Shown: in pieces, positions 1-9,128 of the stretch
Layout: each line of letters starts with the position of its first letter
Numbering within the stretch: position 1 is the stretch's first letter
NCBI GenBank assembly: GCA_017881725.1
Contig: JADGQO010000200.1
Coordinates: 1-39,279, forward strand
DNA from: Fibrobacteria bacterium
GTDB taxonomy: Bacteria; Fibrobacterota; Fibrobacteria; UBA11236
Direction: 5' to 3'
Length of the DNA: 39,279 bases
Translations under genes and position numbers: made by a program
The notes under the pieces: generated by a model
Databases searched by the model: none
Told to the model about the DNA's origin: nothing
What the model saw: only the letters and a program-made list of their open reading frames with translations

Positions 1-575
1 GGCCATTCCGCTTCCGGCTTCGCGACGGAATTCCCCATGCGCCGCAGCCACCGTTCCAATCCGAATACATAGTGCCAATCCTGGCAGCCGACGTCGAGGG
101 CCTTCAATGGACCTGCCGCATTGGAGCGGGCCGCATCAGCGCGGATTTCCAAACCCTCCCAAGCCCGATCCAAAACGTCCAAGAGATAATGATTCTTGCG
201 GTATACGGCTGCGGATGAGTGGGCCGCGAGGGGCTCCAAGTCGTACCGGAAGTGCAACTCCAGGGCCCGGGCTTCTGCGGCGCGGCGGAGCGGCGAAGGG
301 CCGGTCAGACGCCGGGCCGAAGTCGCGACGAATCCCGCTTGGGTTGACGCCATGGTCCGGGGGATTTCCGGCTCCGGCAATAAAGCCGTCCCGACCTCGG
401 GGACATCATCGGCAGGAACCCCGTCGAGGTAGGCGAACAATTCCTCCTTGGATTCCTGCTCTAATTCCGGCCGGCCGCGCGACCAGCGCAGGGTCTCACG
501 AATCCAAAAGGAGAACGCGTTGCCGGGCGCGCGCGTATAGGCGAGCAAGGTGCGAATCCATAAGGTCACGGACAA
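1..575 (-). CDS. Partial methyltransferase-like protein, cut by window edge
   Basis: An open minus-strand frame runs off the left edge with no stop. About 191 residues are visible. The N-terminal part is unremarkable; the last visible segment contains LKALDVGCQDWHYVFGLE, which resembles motif I of class I SAM-dependent methyltransferases (hhDVGxxxW). I chose the TTG at 575 because GGGAGGGG lies 8 nt upstream; an in-frame ATG at 656 would add 27 residues but has a weaker ribosome site and a low-complexity start. The gene is divergent from the helicase at 799. The substrate cannot be inferred, and the methyltransferase call rests on one motif because the rest of the domain is outside the window. 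Confidence 0.55.
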   Translation of the reverse strand, partial: MSVTLWIRTLLAYTRAPGNAFSFWIRETLRWSRGRPELEQESKEELFAYLDGVPADDVPEVGTALLPEPEIPRTMASTQAGFVATSARRLTGPSPLRRAAEARALELHFRYDLEPLAAHSSAAVYRKNHYLLDVLDRAWEGLEIRADAARSNAAGPLKALDVGCQDWHYVFGLERWLRRMGNSVAKPEAEW

Positions 576-690
576 GTTACGTTCCCCTCCCGTCGGCCCC
601 GGGTAACGGCCGCTGGACGGGTTCCCAAGTAAACCGCCCGGACTCCATTGTACCATAGCCGCGCCCCGGAAATTCAACCGGGTTTTGGAA

Positions 691-770
691 AACGACCGCG
701 GGTAGGCACGCCTACCGAGGCCACAGGGCCCGCGTCGATCCGCGCCCCTGTAACGACCGCGAGTAGGCAG
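691..770. repeat. Intergenic direct repeat with small palindrome
   Basis: Between the divergent genes, AACGACCGCG(G/A)GTAGGCA occurs at 691-708 and again at 752-769, a 61-nt period. The first copy runs into a perfect inverted repeat GGTAGGC-AC-GCCTACC (701-716). Two blocks, GCCTACCGAG (710-719) and GTCGATCCGCGC (734-745), recur in the same order at 3989-3998 and 4029-4040 in another intergenic region. It may be a small dispersed intergenic element; function unknown. Confidence 0.45.
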
Positions 771-798
771 GCCGGCGGGGGTCAAGTATCTTTGCGCC

Positions 799-3567
799 AT
801 GGCATCCGCAACTTTCCAGGATATTCTTCAGGGTCTGCCACCCGACATTGCGCGCGACAGCGGATTCCTGCTCTCCGCCTTTCTCGATTGGGTGGCGCTT
901 AAGGGGCTCTCCTTGTACCCGGCCCAAGAAGCGGCCGCGCTGGAATTGTTGGAAGGCAAGAACGTCATCCTGAACACGCCCACGGGATCGGGAAAATCCC
1001 TCGTGGCCTCGGTCCTGCATTTCCAGGCCCTGGCGCGGGGACGCCGCTCGGTGTACACATGTCCCATCAAGGCTTTGGTGAACGAAAAGTGGCTGGCGCT
1101 GTGCCGGGAATTCGGGCCCGCCAACGTGGGCCTTTCCACGGGTGACGCCACCGTGAACAGGGACGCGCCCATCCTTTGCTGCACGGCCGAGATCCTGTCC
1201 AACATCGCCCTGGCGGAAGGCGCCGACTGCGACATCGTGGACGTGGTCATGGACGAATTCCATTATTATTCCGACCGGGAACGCGGGGTAGCCTGGCAGT
1301 TACCCCTCCTGACCCTGCCCAAGGCCCGCTTCCTGCTCATGTCCGCGACCTTGGGCGAGACGGAATTCTTCGAGCGCTGCCTGACCGGGCTGAACGGATT
1401 GCCGTCGGTCACCATCCGCTCCCAGGACCGGCCCGTGCCGCTCCACTTCAGCTACGCCGATAGCGCCCTGCCGGAAACCGTGCATCGCCTAGCCATGGAA
1501 GGCAAATCCCCCGTCTACGTTGTGCATTTCACCCAGGCGGACGCGGCCAAGAACGCGCAGGCCTTCACGAGCCTCGACCTGTGCACTAAGGAAGAGAAGT
1601 CCGCCGTGGCGGCCGCCTTGGAAGGTTTCCGCTTTTCCAGCCCCTATGGCCCGGACCTCAAACGCTGGTTGCGGCAGGGAATCGGCCTGCATCATGCGGG
1701 GCTCCTGCCCAAATACCGCATCCTGGTCGAGAAACTCGCCCAGCGGGGTTTGCTCAAAGTCATTTGCGGCACCGATACCTTGGGCGTGGGCGTGAACGTG
1801 CCCATCCGCACGGTACTGTTCACCCAACTCTGCAAATACAGCGGGGACAAGACAGCCATCCTCACCGCGCGGGATTTTCATCAGATCAGCGGGAGAGCCG
1901 GGCGGAAGGGTTTCGATAACCAGGGATATGTCGTCGCGCAAGCGCCCGAGCATGTGGTGGAAAATCTCAAGCTCGCGGCCAAGAGCGCGCAGTCGGGCCG
2001 CAAGTTCGTCAAGCGCCAGCCGCCGGAAAAAGGCTATGTGCCCTGGGACGAAGGCACGTTCAAACGCCTCCAGGCGGCGCTGCCGGAGCGCTTGGTGTCG
2101 CGCTTCCATGTGTCCCACGGAATGCTGCTCCATGTGTTGGGACGGAAATCACGCAAGCCGACCGGACTTTCCGATCGGGAACAGTGGGCGGCTGAATACA
2201 CCCCCGCAGCCGACAGCTGCCGCGCCCTGCGCCGCATCATCTCCGATTGCCATGATGGTTCCAAGGAAAAGAACATCCATCGGGAAAGGGCCTTCCAACT
2301 TTTCCGTTCCTTGGTGGAACGACGTATCATCGAAGTTACCCCGGGCGGGCCGGAAAAACTGCGCGTCAACGTCGATCTCCAAAAAAACTTTTCCTTGGAC
2401 CAAAGCCTGTCGCTGTACCTACTGGACACACTGCCCTTCCTGGACTTGGCGAGCCCGGATCATCACTTGGACGTGTTGACTTTAGTGGAAGCCATCCTGG
2501 AAAATCCCGAACTGGTTTTGCGTAAGCAATTGGACATGCTCAAGACGGAACGCATGGCGGAGCTCAAGGCCCAGGGGGTGGAATTCGACCAGCGCATCCT
2601 GGAATTGGACGCCATGGAATATCCCAAGCCGCTGCGCGATTTCGTCTACGACTCCTTCAACCGGTTTTCAGAACTGCATCCCTGGGTGGGCAACAACAAT
2701 ATCCAGCCCAAGTCCATCGCGCGGGAAATGCTGGAAGGGTATTACACTTTCTCCGGCTACGTGAAACGCTATGGCCTGGAACGATCCGAAGGCTTGCTGC
2801 TGCGCCATCTGAACTCCGTCTACAAGGTGCTGGCCAATACCCTGCCGGATTCCGCCAAGACCGACGCCGTGCGGGAAATGGAAGCGTTCTTCGGCGACCT
2901 GGTGCGGCGCGTGGATTCCAGCTTGCTGGAGGAATGGGAACGCATGCGCAATCCGGATTACCGTCCGGAGGAAAAAACCGAATTGGCCCCCCCGGGCGCC
3001 GAAGAGGCCGCGCGCCTGCGGGCCTTGGACATCACCGCGGACGCGCCCGCCTTCTTGGCCGCCGTGCGCGGACGGGTTTTCACCTTCCTGTCTTCCCTGG
3101 CGCGATCGGATTATGCCGGAGCCCTGGAAGCCTTATCCGAAGGCGCTCCGGAAGCCACCGAAGCCCGAGGTTACACGCAAGTTACCCCATCCGGATCGAC
3201 CGCACCCCCCCGGCCGGCGGATTCCCTTCGCGCCGCTCCGGCCGCGCCGCCTCCCGGCGGGGCCTGGACCGAAGATCGCCTCCGGGCCACGCTGGAAGCT
3301 TATCGGCCCGATCACGGGATGTTCCGCCTGGACCCGGAAGGCCGCGCCGCGCGCCACACCTTGGTGGACAAGGCCGCTTCCGAGGGCTCGGAACCGGCCG
3401 CTTCCAAGGGCTCGGATGCGACCGCCTGGACGGTCACGCAGATGTTGCAGGACCATGAAGGTCATAACGACTGGGCCGCGGTTTTCCGCGTCGACCTGGC
3501 CGCCTCCAGACAAAGCGGTATACCCATCGTGGAATTGGCGGGTTTTGGAAACGCCGGCCTGGGATGA
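799..3567 (+). CDS. Ski2-like DEAD/DEAH-box helicase with DUF3516-type C-terminus
   Basis: A 922-residue superfamily 2 helicase, probably cytoplasmic and ATP-dependent on RNA or structured nucleic acid. Visible motifs are Walker A PTGSGKS (61-67), DEFH Walker B (152-155), SAT (182-184), a helicase C domain with [12 protein letters not shown] (324-335), and motif [12 protein letters not shown] (362-371). The region after about 450 lacks the usual Ski2 arch and matches the layout of bacterial helicases carrying DUF3516. The tail has a short Ala/Ser/Gly-rich stretch (about 860-885) built from a degenerate 23-nt duplication. Start: ATG 799, with only a G-rich stretch upstream. The family call is firm; the biological substrate is not known from sequence. 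Confidence 0.9.
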   Translation: MASATFQDILQGLPPDIARDSGFLLSAFLDWVALKGLSLYPAQEAAALELLEGKNVILNTPTGSGKSLVASVLHFQALARGRRSVYTCPIKALVNEKWLALCREFGPANVGLSTGDATVNRDAPILCCTAEILSNIALAEGADCDIVDVVMDEFHYYSDRERGVAWQLPLLTLPKARFLLMSATLGETEFFERCLTGLNGLPSVTIRSQDRPVPLHFSYADSALPETVHRLAMEGKSPVYVVHFTQADAAKNAQAFTSLDLCTKEEKSAVAAALEGFRFSSPYGPDLKRWLRQGIGLHHAGLLPKYRILVEKLAQRGLLKVICGTDTLGVGVNVPIRTVLFTQLCKYSGDKTAILTARDFHQISGRAGRKGFDNQGYVVAQAPEHVVENLKLAAKSAQSGRKFVKRQPPEKGYVPWDEGTFKRLQAALPERLVSRFHVSHGMLLHVLGRKSRKPTGLSDREQWAAEYTPAADSCRALRRIISDCHDGSKEKNIHRERAFQLFRSLVERRIIEVTPGGPEKLRVNVDLQKNFSLDQSLSLYLLDTLPFLDLASPDHHLDVLTLVEAILENPELVLRKQLDMLKTERMAELKAQGVEFDQRILELDAMEYPKPLRDFVYDSFNRFSELHPWVGNNNIQPKSIAREMLEGYYTFSGYVKRYGLERSEGLLLRHLNSVYKVLANTLPDSAKTDAVREMEAFFGDLVRRVDSSLLEEWERMRNPDYRPEEKTELAPPGAEEAARLRALDITADAPAFLAAVRGRVFTFLSSLARSDYAGALEALSEGAPEATEARGYTQVTPSGSTAPPRPADSLRAAPAAPPPGGAWTEDRLRATLEAYRPDHGMFRLDPEGRAARHTLVDKAASEGSEPAASKGSDATAWTVTQMLQDHEGHNDWAAVFRVDLAASRQSGIPIVELAGFGNAGLG

Positions 3568-3682
3568 CAGGCGGAGATTTCGACAGGTCGGCGGCACGCC
3601 GATAATTTATTTTGATTCGCGTTTACGTTTGCGTATGCGTTTTCGCACGGCCCGCTCGCGAAGGGCCGAGAAAGGTTCACAC

Positions 3683-3958
3683 ATGGATTCGAAGATTTTG
3701 CTTTCCATTTTCACCACGGTTTTCATCGCCGAACTGGGAGACAAAACCCAACTCTCCACCATGCTGTTCGCCGCCGATAAGGAAGTCTCGAAGTGGACCG
3801 TTTTCCTCGGCTCAGCCGGAGCCTTGGTCGTAGCCTCGGCCCTGGGCGTCGCCTTCGGAGGCGTGATTTCCAATTTCCTCAGCGAGCGGACTTTGAAGGT
3901 GATGGCCGGGATCGGATTCATCGTCATCGGCGCGTGGACGCTCATCAAGCGCGGGTAG
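3683..3958 (+). CDS. GDT1/UPF0016 (TMEM165-like) membrane protein
   Basis: A 91-residue integral membrane protein with about three hydrophobic segments. The signature E-L-G-D-K-T-Q (about residues 15-21) in the first helix is the family's cation-binding motif. Bacterial members of this half-length form act as Mn2+ (or Ca2+) exporters, probably as dimers of short units. I chose ATG 3683 over longer upstream reading, which overlaps the helicase gene out of frame and encodes no membrane segment; an AAAGG element sits about 8 nt upstream. No yybP-ykoY Mn riboswitch is recognisable in the 115-nt gap before it. Confidence 0.85.
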   Translation: MDSKILLSIFTTVFIAELGDKTQLSTMLFAADKEVSKWTVFLGSAGALVVASALGVAFGGVISNFLSERTLKVMAGIGFIVIGAWTLIKRG

Positions 3959-3988
3959 ATTTGGGATCCTCCCCGTCGGACCCCATGC

Positions 3989-4040
3989 GCCTACCGAGAC
4001 CGCGAGAGCCCGGACGGCCAAGGGCCGGGTCGATCCGCGC
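3989..4040. repeat. Second copy of the intergenic element near 700
   Basis: GCCTACCGAG (3989-3998) and GTCGATCCGCGC (4029-4040) match blocks at 710-719 and 734-745. The spacing differs (30 nt here, 14 nt there), with a GC-rich inverted segment CGGCCAAGGGCCG between them. It lies between the convergent GDT1 and DUF1456 genes. Confidence 0.35.
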
Positions 4041-4049
4041 TCCATGAAC

Positions 4050-4127
4050 TCATGGCTTGGGGATGGCTACGAAGGTCATGACGCTGGGCTTTTCCAAATA
4101 GCGGAGAATGCGTCTCCCCGCTCCGGC
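4050..4127 (-). pseudogene. Relic of IS91-type transposase (internal fragment)
   Basis: The minus strand reads GRRILRYLEKPSVMTFVAI and then a stop. This parallels ARKRILRYLEKRGVITFAA in the transposase copy at 26965-27978. At DNA level, CTTTTCCAAATAGCGGAGAA (4089-4108) aligns with TTTTTCCAGATAGCGTAGAA near 27243, with matching flanks. It abuts the 3' end of the DUF1456 gene. It is too short to be functional and is about 22 kb from the main cluster of IS91 copies. Confidence 0.55.
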
Positions 4128-4607
4128 TCAGCTTTCGTCGGCCGGCGCCGAGGGGCGGAACTTGAGCTGCAACCCCTTCAGGAAATTCCGCAACATTTGA
4201 TCCTGGCATTGGCGGTAGTTCTTATGGCCCGGTTTGCGGAAGAGCGCACTCAATTCTTGTTTGCCGATGGGAAACCCGGCCAGCTTCATCACTTCAATGA
4301 CATCCACGTCGTTGAACTCCAGGGCAATTCTGATTTTCCGGAAGATGATATTGTTGTTGAGGACGGATTCCGGATCCGGGATGGGGCCTTCTTTTTTACC
4401 CCGGTTTTTGACGATCAAGCCGCTGAGGAATTGGGCCATTTGGCTGTCGTTCATTTCCTGGAATTCCGGCTTGTCATCCTGCTTCAGCCAATTGCTGATT
4501 TGTTCGCGCGTGACCTCGGCGCCTCCCAATCCGAAAATCGCGATCATGGCCGAATCGTTGAAGTCGAAGACGAAGCGGATGCGGCGTAATATATCGTTAT
4601 TGGTCAT
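4128..4607 (-). CDS. DUF1456 family protein (YehS-like)
   Basis: 159 residues made of two similar halves, each beginning with a NNDI/NNNI-hhRKIR-hhhhFND pattern (about residues 3-18 and 83-99) and containing the motif ISNWLKQDD in the first half and LSALFRKPGHKNYRQC in the second. That duplication is typical of DUF1456 (E. coli YehS), a family without known biochemical function, probably soluble and cytoplasmic. Length matches the family. It is divergent from the GH5 gene and convergent with the GDT1 gene. Confidence 0.85.
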   Translation of the reverse strand: MTNNDILRRIRFVFDFNDSAMIAIFGLGGAEVTREQISNWLKQDDKPEFQEMNDSQMAQFLSGLIVKNRGKKEGPIPDPESVLNNNIIFRKIRIALEFNDVDVIEVMKLAGFPIGKQELSALFRKPGHKNYRQCQDQMLRNFLKGLQLKFRPSAPADES

Positions 4608-4750
4608 AGTCGATGGAGTCCGTAAATATCGTATTCATGGTCCTTAAGTTACTTAAACGCGCGATGCCACCCATTCGCTTTTATAACCAATCCCCTTGCC
4701 ATCGGGAATTGACGAACTTAGCTTCGAAATTTCCATACTAAGAGAAAACC

Positions 4751-6610
4751 ATGCGCATCCTCATCCCGACTTCCCGAAATATGTTTTTACGAATTTCCCT
4801 CCGGGCCATTTCCCTTTTCACCATTTCCGGTCTGGCCCTGTCCGCTTTATTTTTCACTGCGGGTTGCATCTTCGAAACCAGGGAAATCCCGCTCGTGTCA
4901 ACGCCGGTTAAAATCGTCACGCCCTCGGCCCTGGCCGTGAACGCCCAACTCGGCCGCGGCATCAATGTCGGCAATGCCCTGGACGCTCCCAGCGAAGGCG
5001 CTTGGGGCGTGGTCCTTAAGGCCGAATGGTTCCGGCAAATCAAGGATTCCGGGTTCACGACCGTGCGCATTCCCATCCGTTGGGACACGCATGCCTCGGC
5101 CACTCCACCCTACGTCATCGATTCCGTGTTCATGGCCCGGGCCCAATGGGCGGTCGATCAAGCATTGGCCAACCAACTCCATGTCATCATCGACATGCAT
5201 CATTACGACTCGCTCTCGGCCCACCCCGACGCGGAGCGCCCGCGCTTCCTGGCGATGTGGAAACAGATTGCCCATCGCTTCGCGAAGTATCCGCCGGAAC
5301 TGCTTTTCGAATTGAATAACGAGCCCACGGACAAACTCGACGTGGCCGCCTGGAACCTGCTCATGCGCGAAACCATCGATACCCTGCGCAAGATCCAACC
5401 CGTGCGTACCTTGGTTGTCGGCACGGCCGAATTCGGCGGCCTGTCCGGATTGTCCGGATTGCAATTGCCGGACGATTCCAACCTGATTGTTACCGTCCAT
5501 TATTACGAGCCCTTCACCTTCACGCATCAAGGCGCCGCGTTCCAACCGGGCGCAAGCGCGTGGCTGGGCACCACCTGGCGCGCCACGCCGCCGCAACGGG
5601 CTTCGGTGGATCAGGACATCAAGACCATCCAGGATTGGGCCGCGCAAAATCATCGTCCCATTTTCCTGGGGGAATTCGGGGCCTACCAAGCCGCCGATTC
5701 CGTGTCCCGCGCCATGTACCTGGAATACCTGTCCACCCAATTCACCGCCGCCGGATTCAGTTGGGCCGCGTGGAATTTCAGCTCCGACTTCGGCCTGGTC
5801 GATACCACGGGCGTATGGAGAGGTTATTTAACCAAAGCTCTGTTGCATCCCGGCCACAACGCCCAATTGGATTCCATCGTCAAAGCCACCAAACCTTTGG
5901 ACCTGAGCACCTATTTTGTTTTCGACGACTTCGAAGACTCCCTCGCGGACTTACCGAGTTCGGCTTATGCCTGGGATTCCAAACACCACATCCCGGTGGA
6001 TTCGTCCCAATCCCATTACTACACCTTCTATTCCGACACGTCCCTTTTAACCGACCCAGCGGGCCATCGGTTATTGCAATACTTTGAAGCGGGACCGGGT
6101 AAAGCGCCGCGCAATTTTTCCGGCGCCATCGGCAATTGGGGCTATACGGGCAAAGGCTTGCACGTCAAGGGCCGCCTCAAGGGATCGAACTATCCTTGGG
6201 TGGGCTTCGGGGCCGGACTGCTCGGCGGATGGGACTCGACCTTCGTCGACCTGACCAAAATGACCGCCATCCGTTTCCGTGCGAAAGGCCGCGGTGATTG
6301 GGTGCTGCAAATCGTTTCCGACACCGTCTACAACAAATACCCGAAGGCGGATAATTGGGGTAACTTTTGCGTTACCTTCAAACTGAAGGATCAATGGGAG
6401 GATTTCGTCTTCCCGGCCGAATACTTTGCCCCGAAAAAATATTCGGTGCAAGCCGCCAAAGGCCTCACCTGGGCGCAAGCGCGGAACAAAATCATGGCTT
6501 TCGAATTCGAGAACGGCCAATCCTACGGACAAAAACCCGACGACAGCCTGGAAATGTATCTCGACGACATCCAAATCATCGGCATGCAAGCGAAGGACTT
6601 CGGCCTCTAA
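4751..6610 (+). CDS. GH5 family endoglucanase-like lipoprotein
   Basis: 619 residues. An N-terminal hydrophobic segment ends at a lipobox-like FTAG-C (C39), suggesting an envelope-anchored lipoprotein. Residues about 60-370 form a GH5 (clan A) glycosidase: LGRGINVGNAL start, HHY (150-152), acid/base Glu in LFELNNEP (E191), and nucleophile Glu in FLGEFG (E308). Such enzymes cleave beta-1,4-glucans or related polysaccharides with retention. After about 385, FVFDDFED opens a C-terminal beta-sandwich region (to 619) that resembles carbohydrate-binding or galactose-binding-like modules ending in LYLDDIQI. There is no sorting domain, unlike the GH11 and GH20 proteins here. Start ATG 4751 with an AAGAGA element upstream; M11 is an alternative. 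Confidence 0.88.
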   Translation: MRILIPTSRNMFLRISLRAISLFTISGLALSALFFTAGCIFETREIPLVSTPVKIVTPSALAVNAQLGRGINVGNALDAPSEGAWGVVLKAEWFRQIKDSGFTTVRIPIRWDTHASATPPYVIDSVFMARAQWAVDQALANQLHVIIDMHHYDSLSAHPDAERPRFLAMWKQIAHRFAKYPPELLFELNNEPTDKLDVAAWNLLMRETIDTLRKIQPVRTLVVGTAEFGGLSGLSGLQLPDDSNLIVTVHYYEPFTFTHQGAAFQPGASAWLGTTWRATPPQRASVDQDIKTIQDWAAQNHRPIFLGEFGAYQAADSVSRAMYLEYLSTQFTAAGFSWAAWNFSSDFGLVDTTGVWRGYLTKALLHPGHNAQLDSIVKATKPLDLSTYFVFDDFEDSLADLPSSAYAWDSKHHIPVDSSQSHYYTFYSDTSLLTDPAGHRLLQYFEAGPGKAPRNFSGAIGNWGYTGKGLHVKGRLKGSNYPWVGFGAGLLGGWDSTFVDLTKMTAIRFRAKGRGDWVLQIVSDTVYNKYPKADNWGNFCVTFKLKDQWEDFVFPAEYFAPKKYSVQAAKGLTWAQARNKIMAFEFENGQSYGQKPDDSLEMYLDDIQIIGMQAKDFGL

Positions 6611-6841
6611 AGCAAAGATTCGGATCGGTTTCCGATAAGTATCCAGGAAGTTACGGGAAGCTTGAACCTTCCGTTGGCATCAGCAACGGGCAGGCTCACT
6701 TCCGGGTCCCACAAAACCGCAATGGTATATTAAGGCCCATGCCCAACGCCTCGTCCCCGCCGACCGCAGCCTTCAAACCCGTGGAATAAGTCCTTCCACC
6801 GCCTCCACCGCCCACCACCTGAAAACGCATACAAGGAAAAC

Positions 6842-7573
6842 ATGGAAGTTGAAATCTGGTCCGACGTGATGTGTCCGTTCTGTTATATCGGAAAACGGAA
6901 ATTCGAATCGGCTTTGGAACGCTTCGCGCGGCGGGACGAAGTGAAAATCACCTGGAGGAGCTACCAATTGTCTCCGGAGATGAAAACCGACCCCAGCAAA
7001 AGCATCAACCAGCATCTGGCCGATCTCAAAGGAATTTCCCTTGAACAAGCGCGGCAAATGCATGAGCGCGTGACGCGCATGGCGGCGGACGCCGGGTTGA
7101 AATACGATTTCGAAAAAGTGGTGGTGGCCAATTCCTTCGACGCGCACCGCCTGGTGCAATACGCGAAATCGCTGGACGCGGCGTCCGCAGCGGACGCGGA
7201 CACGGACGCTGACGCTTCTGGAAAAATTACGCCTCACCGGGCCGATCAGGCCGGTCGAACCGACCGGGCCGGTCGAACCGACCGGGTGGAAGAAGCCCTG
7301 TTCAAAGCCTATTTCACGGAGGGACGTAACACGGCGGATACGGTGGTTTTGGAAGATTTGGCTGCGCAGGCCGGATTGGATCGGGACGCAGCCCGGGCCA
7401 TCCTGTCGGGAACGGAATTTTCCGATGCCGTGCAGACGGATGTCCGTGAAGCCATGCGCCTGGGGGTGACCGGGGTCCCGTTCTTCGCCTTCGATCGCAA
7501 GTTCGCGGTTAGCGGCGCGCAGGACGTCTCCGTGTTCCTGAAAGCCCTGGAAAAATCCTTCGCCCAGGACTGA
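6842..7573 (+). CDS. FrnE-like DsbA family oxidoreductase with repeat insertion
   Basis: 243 residues. The thioredoxin-fold active site is CPFC (11-14), and the cis-proline loop is TGVPFF (P213). The fold and the FrnE-like hallmark SxxLSPE (YQLSPEM, 41-47) point to a cytoplasmic thiol-disulfide oxidoreductase or isomerase without a signal peptide. Between two helices, residues about 112-148 form a low-complexity insertion (Ala/Asp repeats, then GRTDRAGRTDR from a tandem 18-nt DNA repeat) not expected in the family. ATG 6842 follows AAGGAAAAC. A monocistronic unit is likely: 231 nt upstream contain no gene, and a TATATT element lies near 6724. Confidence 0.85.
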   Translation: MEVEIWSDVMCPFCYIGKRKFESALERFARRDEVKITWRSYQLSPEMKTDPSKSINQHLADLKGISLEQARQMHERVTRMAADAGLKYDFEKVVVANSFDAHRLVQYAKSLDAASAADADTDADASGKITPHRADQAGRTDRAGRTDRVEEALFKAYFTEGRNTADTVVLEDLAAQAGLDRDAARAILSGTEFSDAVQTDVREAMRLGVTGVPFFAFDRKFAVSGAQDVSVFLKALEKSFAQD

Positions 7574-7644
7574 AGCCCTTCCCGATTGTTAATCCGTCCT
7601 GAATTCCCGCGTTACCGTAACTTGGCAGTTACCTGATCTTACCC

Positions 7645-8268
7645 TCATTCCAAACGGAATTTTCCAAGCGCAACGCGGCAGTCCGTCTCGATGGCACGGA
7701 GTTTATCCAGTAATTCGTTCCGGCGCGGGTATTGCGTTTGGCTTTCGTTGGCGTCGAAGAAATCGATCGTCTCGGCCAGACGCGCCTCCGCGCGGGCGAA
7801 TCCCCGCAAACGGCCCCGGAACTCCCGCAAGGCCTGGCTTTCAATACCGGCCCAAAGCGACGAACGCGCCGGAGGAAGTTGTTCGGCATGAGTCCCGGCG
7901 AATTCGCGCACCCGGTCGGCGATGAGGCGGATGGCGGAACTCGCCCGCCTGCCGATGATGAGCACCGCGCCCAGTCCCAACAGACAGGACAAGGCGAAGA
8001 GCTTGGCATTGGCTTGAATCATGGGGGTTTCCAAAACCTTGCCGACATTCCCGGACGCGAGATGCGTTCGATACAGGCTCTCCGCCAATACCCCTTGCGC
8101 GGTATGGTAAATCACGGCTCCGGAAAATATCCCCATCAAGATGACCGGCGCGCACAGCATGGCGATGAATCCGATTTGATACGGCTTATTCACCAAATAC
8201 TTCCGCTTCAGGGGCGGGCGGCTGGGATTTCCATTCGTCATTCGGCCTCGGACTTTCCCCTTCCCCAT
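7645..8268 (-). CDS. Two-helix membrane protein, HAMP-like, last gene of cytochrome operon
   Basis: About 207 residues. Basic N-terminus (PPLKRKYLVNKPYQ), a first membrane helix (IGFIAMLCAPVILMGIFSG), a short external loop of about 40 residues, a second helix (LFALSCLLGLGAVLIIG), then a charged cytoplasmic helix resembling HAMP and coiled coil (IRLIADRVREFAG onward). There is no kinase, cyclase or methyl-accepting output domain. Start ATG 8268 overlaps the cytochrome stop (TGATG) with AAGGAAG about 11 nt upstream; GTG 8271 is possible. It is a structural sibling of the membrane protein at 9100-9804; the pair bracket the cytochrome gene. Function is inferred only from this context. Confidence 0.7.
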   Translation of the reverse strand: MGKGKVRGRMTNGNPSRPPLKRKYLVNKPYQIGFIAMLCAPVILMGIFSGAVIYHTAQGVLAESLYRTHLASGNVGKVLETPMIQANAKLFALSCLLGLGAVLIIGRRASSAIRLIADRVREFAGTHAEQLPPARSSLWAGIESQALREFRGRLRGFARAEARLAETIDFFDANESQTQYPRRNELLDKLRAIETDCRVALGKFRLE

Positions 8269-9128
8269 CACAGGGTCGGCTTCCTTTTATTCATGGCATG
8301 GCATTGCAGGCAAAGCTGGTCCTCGGAATTCGCCATCACCAGTCCGGACTTCTGCATGGTGAAGGGTTCATGGCAAGTCCCGCAGCCTATTTTTCCGTTG
8401 TAGAGATGGATGCGCTTGTCCAAGAGTTTCGTATCGGTGTAACGCATGGCGTCCACGCCCACCGGCGGATAATCCACGGCGATGGGGTGGGTGCTTTGGA
8501 TTTGCCCGTGCTGGAAAACCGTGATGCGCCTTTCCGTCAGCGGCGAATAGGTTTGCTGGATGCGGCCCACGTGGCAACCGAGGCACTCGCGCGACAAGAA
8601 ATCCAAGCTGGCGCGATCCTGGGCGGCGGTATCAGGAGTTTCCATATGGGACTTATCGAGGAATTGACGGTGTTTCCCGCCTTCGGCGTCCTTCATATCG
8701 GAGTGGCATTTTTCGCAAAACTCCCTGCCGACCGTTTCCGTGCGGATCATGAATCCGGTTTTATCCGACTTCCCCTCCGCATGCATGTAATGACAGGTGA
8801 CGCAAGTCAGGCGGCCGGCCCAATCCAGCGGCATGGTTTCCGGCGGAGTCCAGGACATGGCCACGCCCGAAGGATGGGAAAGGCCCTCCTTCACTTCATG
8901 GCAGGATTTGCAAATCTGATCCGCGTCCCTTACCAAAGTCGTCCGCGACCGCTCCCCGCCGGATCCCGGCATAGTGGGATTATCCAGATGGCAGGTCCGA
9001 CACTGTCCAGCGTTATGGTGCGGCGAGGGTTCCGGTTTCTTTTCGGAGGCCCGCATGGCGGAAATCGCCAGGCCGATGCCGGCGCATGCGAAGACGATAT
9101 TAATCCAGCGCATCCGCTTCCGTCTCAT
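8268..9128 (-). CDS. Multiheme cytochrome c (seven CxxCH motifs)
   Basis: 286 residues, with an N-terminal signal or anchor helix (WINIVFACAGIGLAISAM). Seven heme-attachment motifs follow in order: CRTCH, CKSCH, CVTCH, CEKCH, CLGCH, CGTCH, CLQCH. Extra His residues (e.g. GLSHPSG, SHMETP) could be distal ligands. The protein should be periplasmic or membrane-tethered and carry electrons, with spacing like the NapC/NrfB or doubled-CXXCH groups, but no catalytic domain is visible. Its start overlaps the upstream membrane-protein gene by 29 nt and its stop overlaps the next start, so the three genes are almost certainly co-translated. The redox partner is unknown. Confidence 0.88.
   Translation of the reverse strand: MRRKRMRWINIVFACAGIGLAISAMRASEKKPEPSPHHNAGQCRTCHLDNPTMPGSGGERSRTTLVRDADQICKSCHEVKEGLSHPSGVAMSWTPPETMPLDWAGRLTCVTCHYMHAEGKSDKTGFMIRTETVGREFCEKCHSDMKDAEGGKHRQFLDKSHMETPDTAAQDRASLDFLSRECLGCHVGRIQQTYSPLTERRITVFQHGQIQSTHPIAVDYPPVGVDAMRYTDTKLLDKRIHLYNGKIGCGTCHEPFTMQKSGLVMANSEDQLCLQCHAMNKRKPTL

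Noticed and set aside
3568..3682. Mn2+ riboswitch before the GDT1 gene
   Set aside because: None of the conserved yybP-ykoY blocks is visible in the gap.
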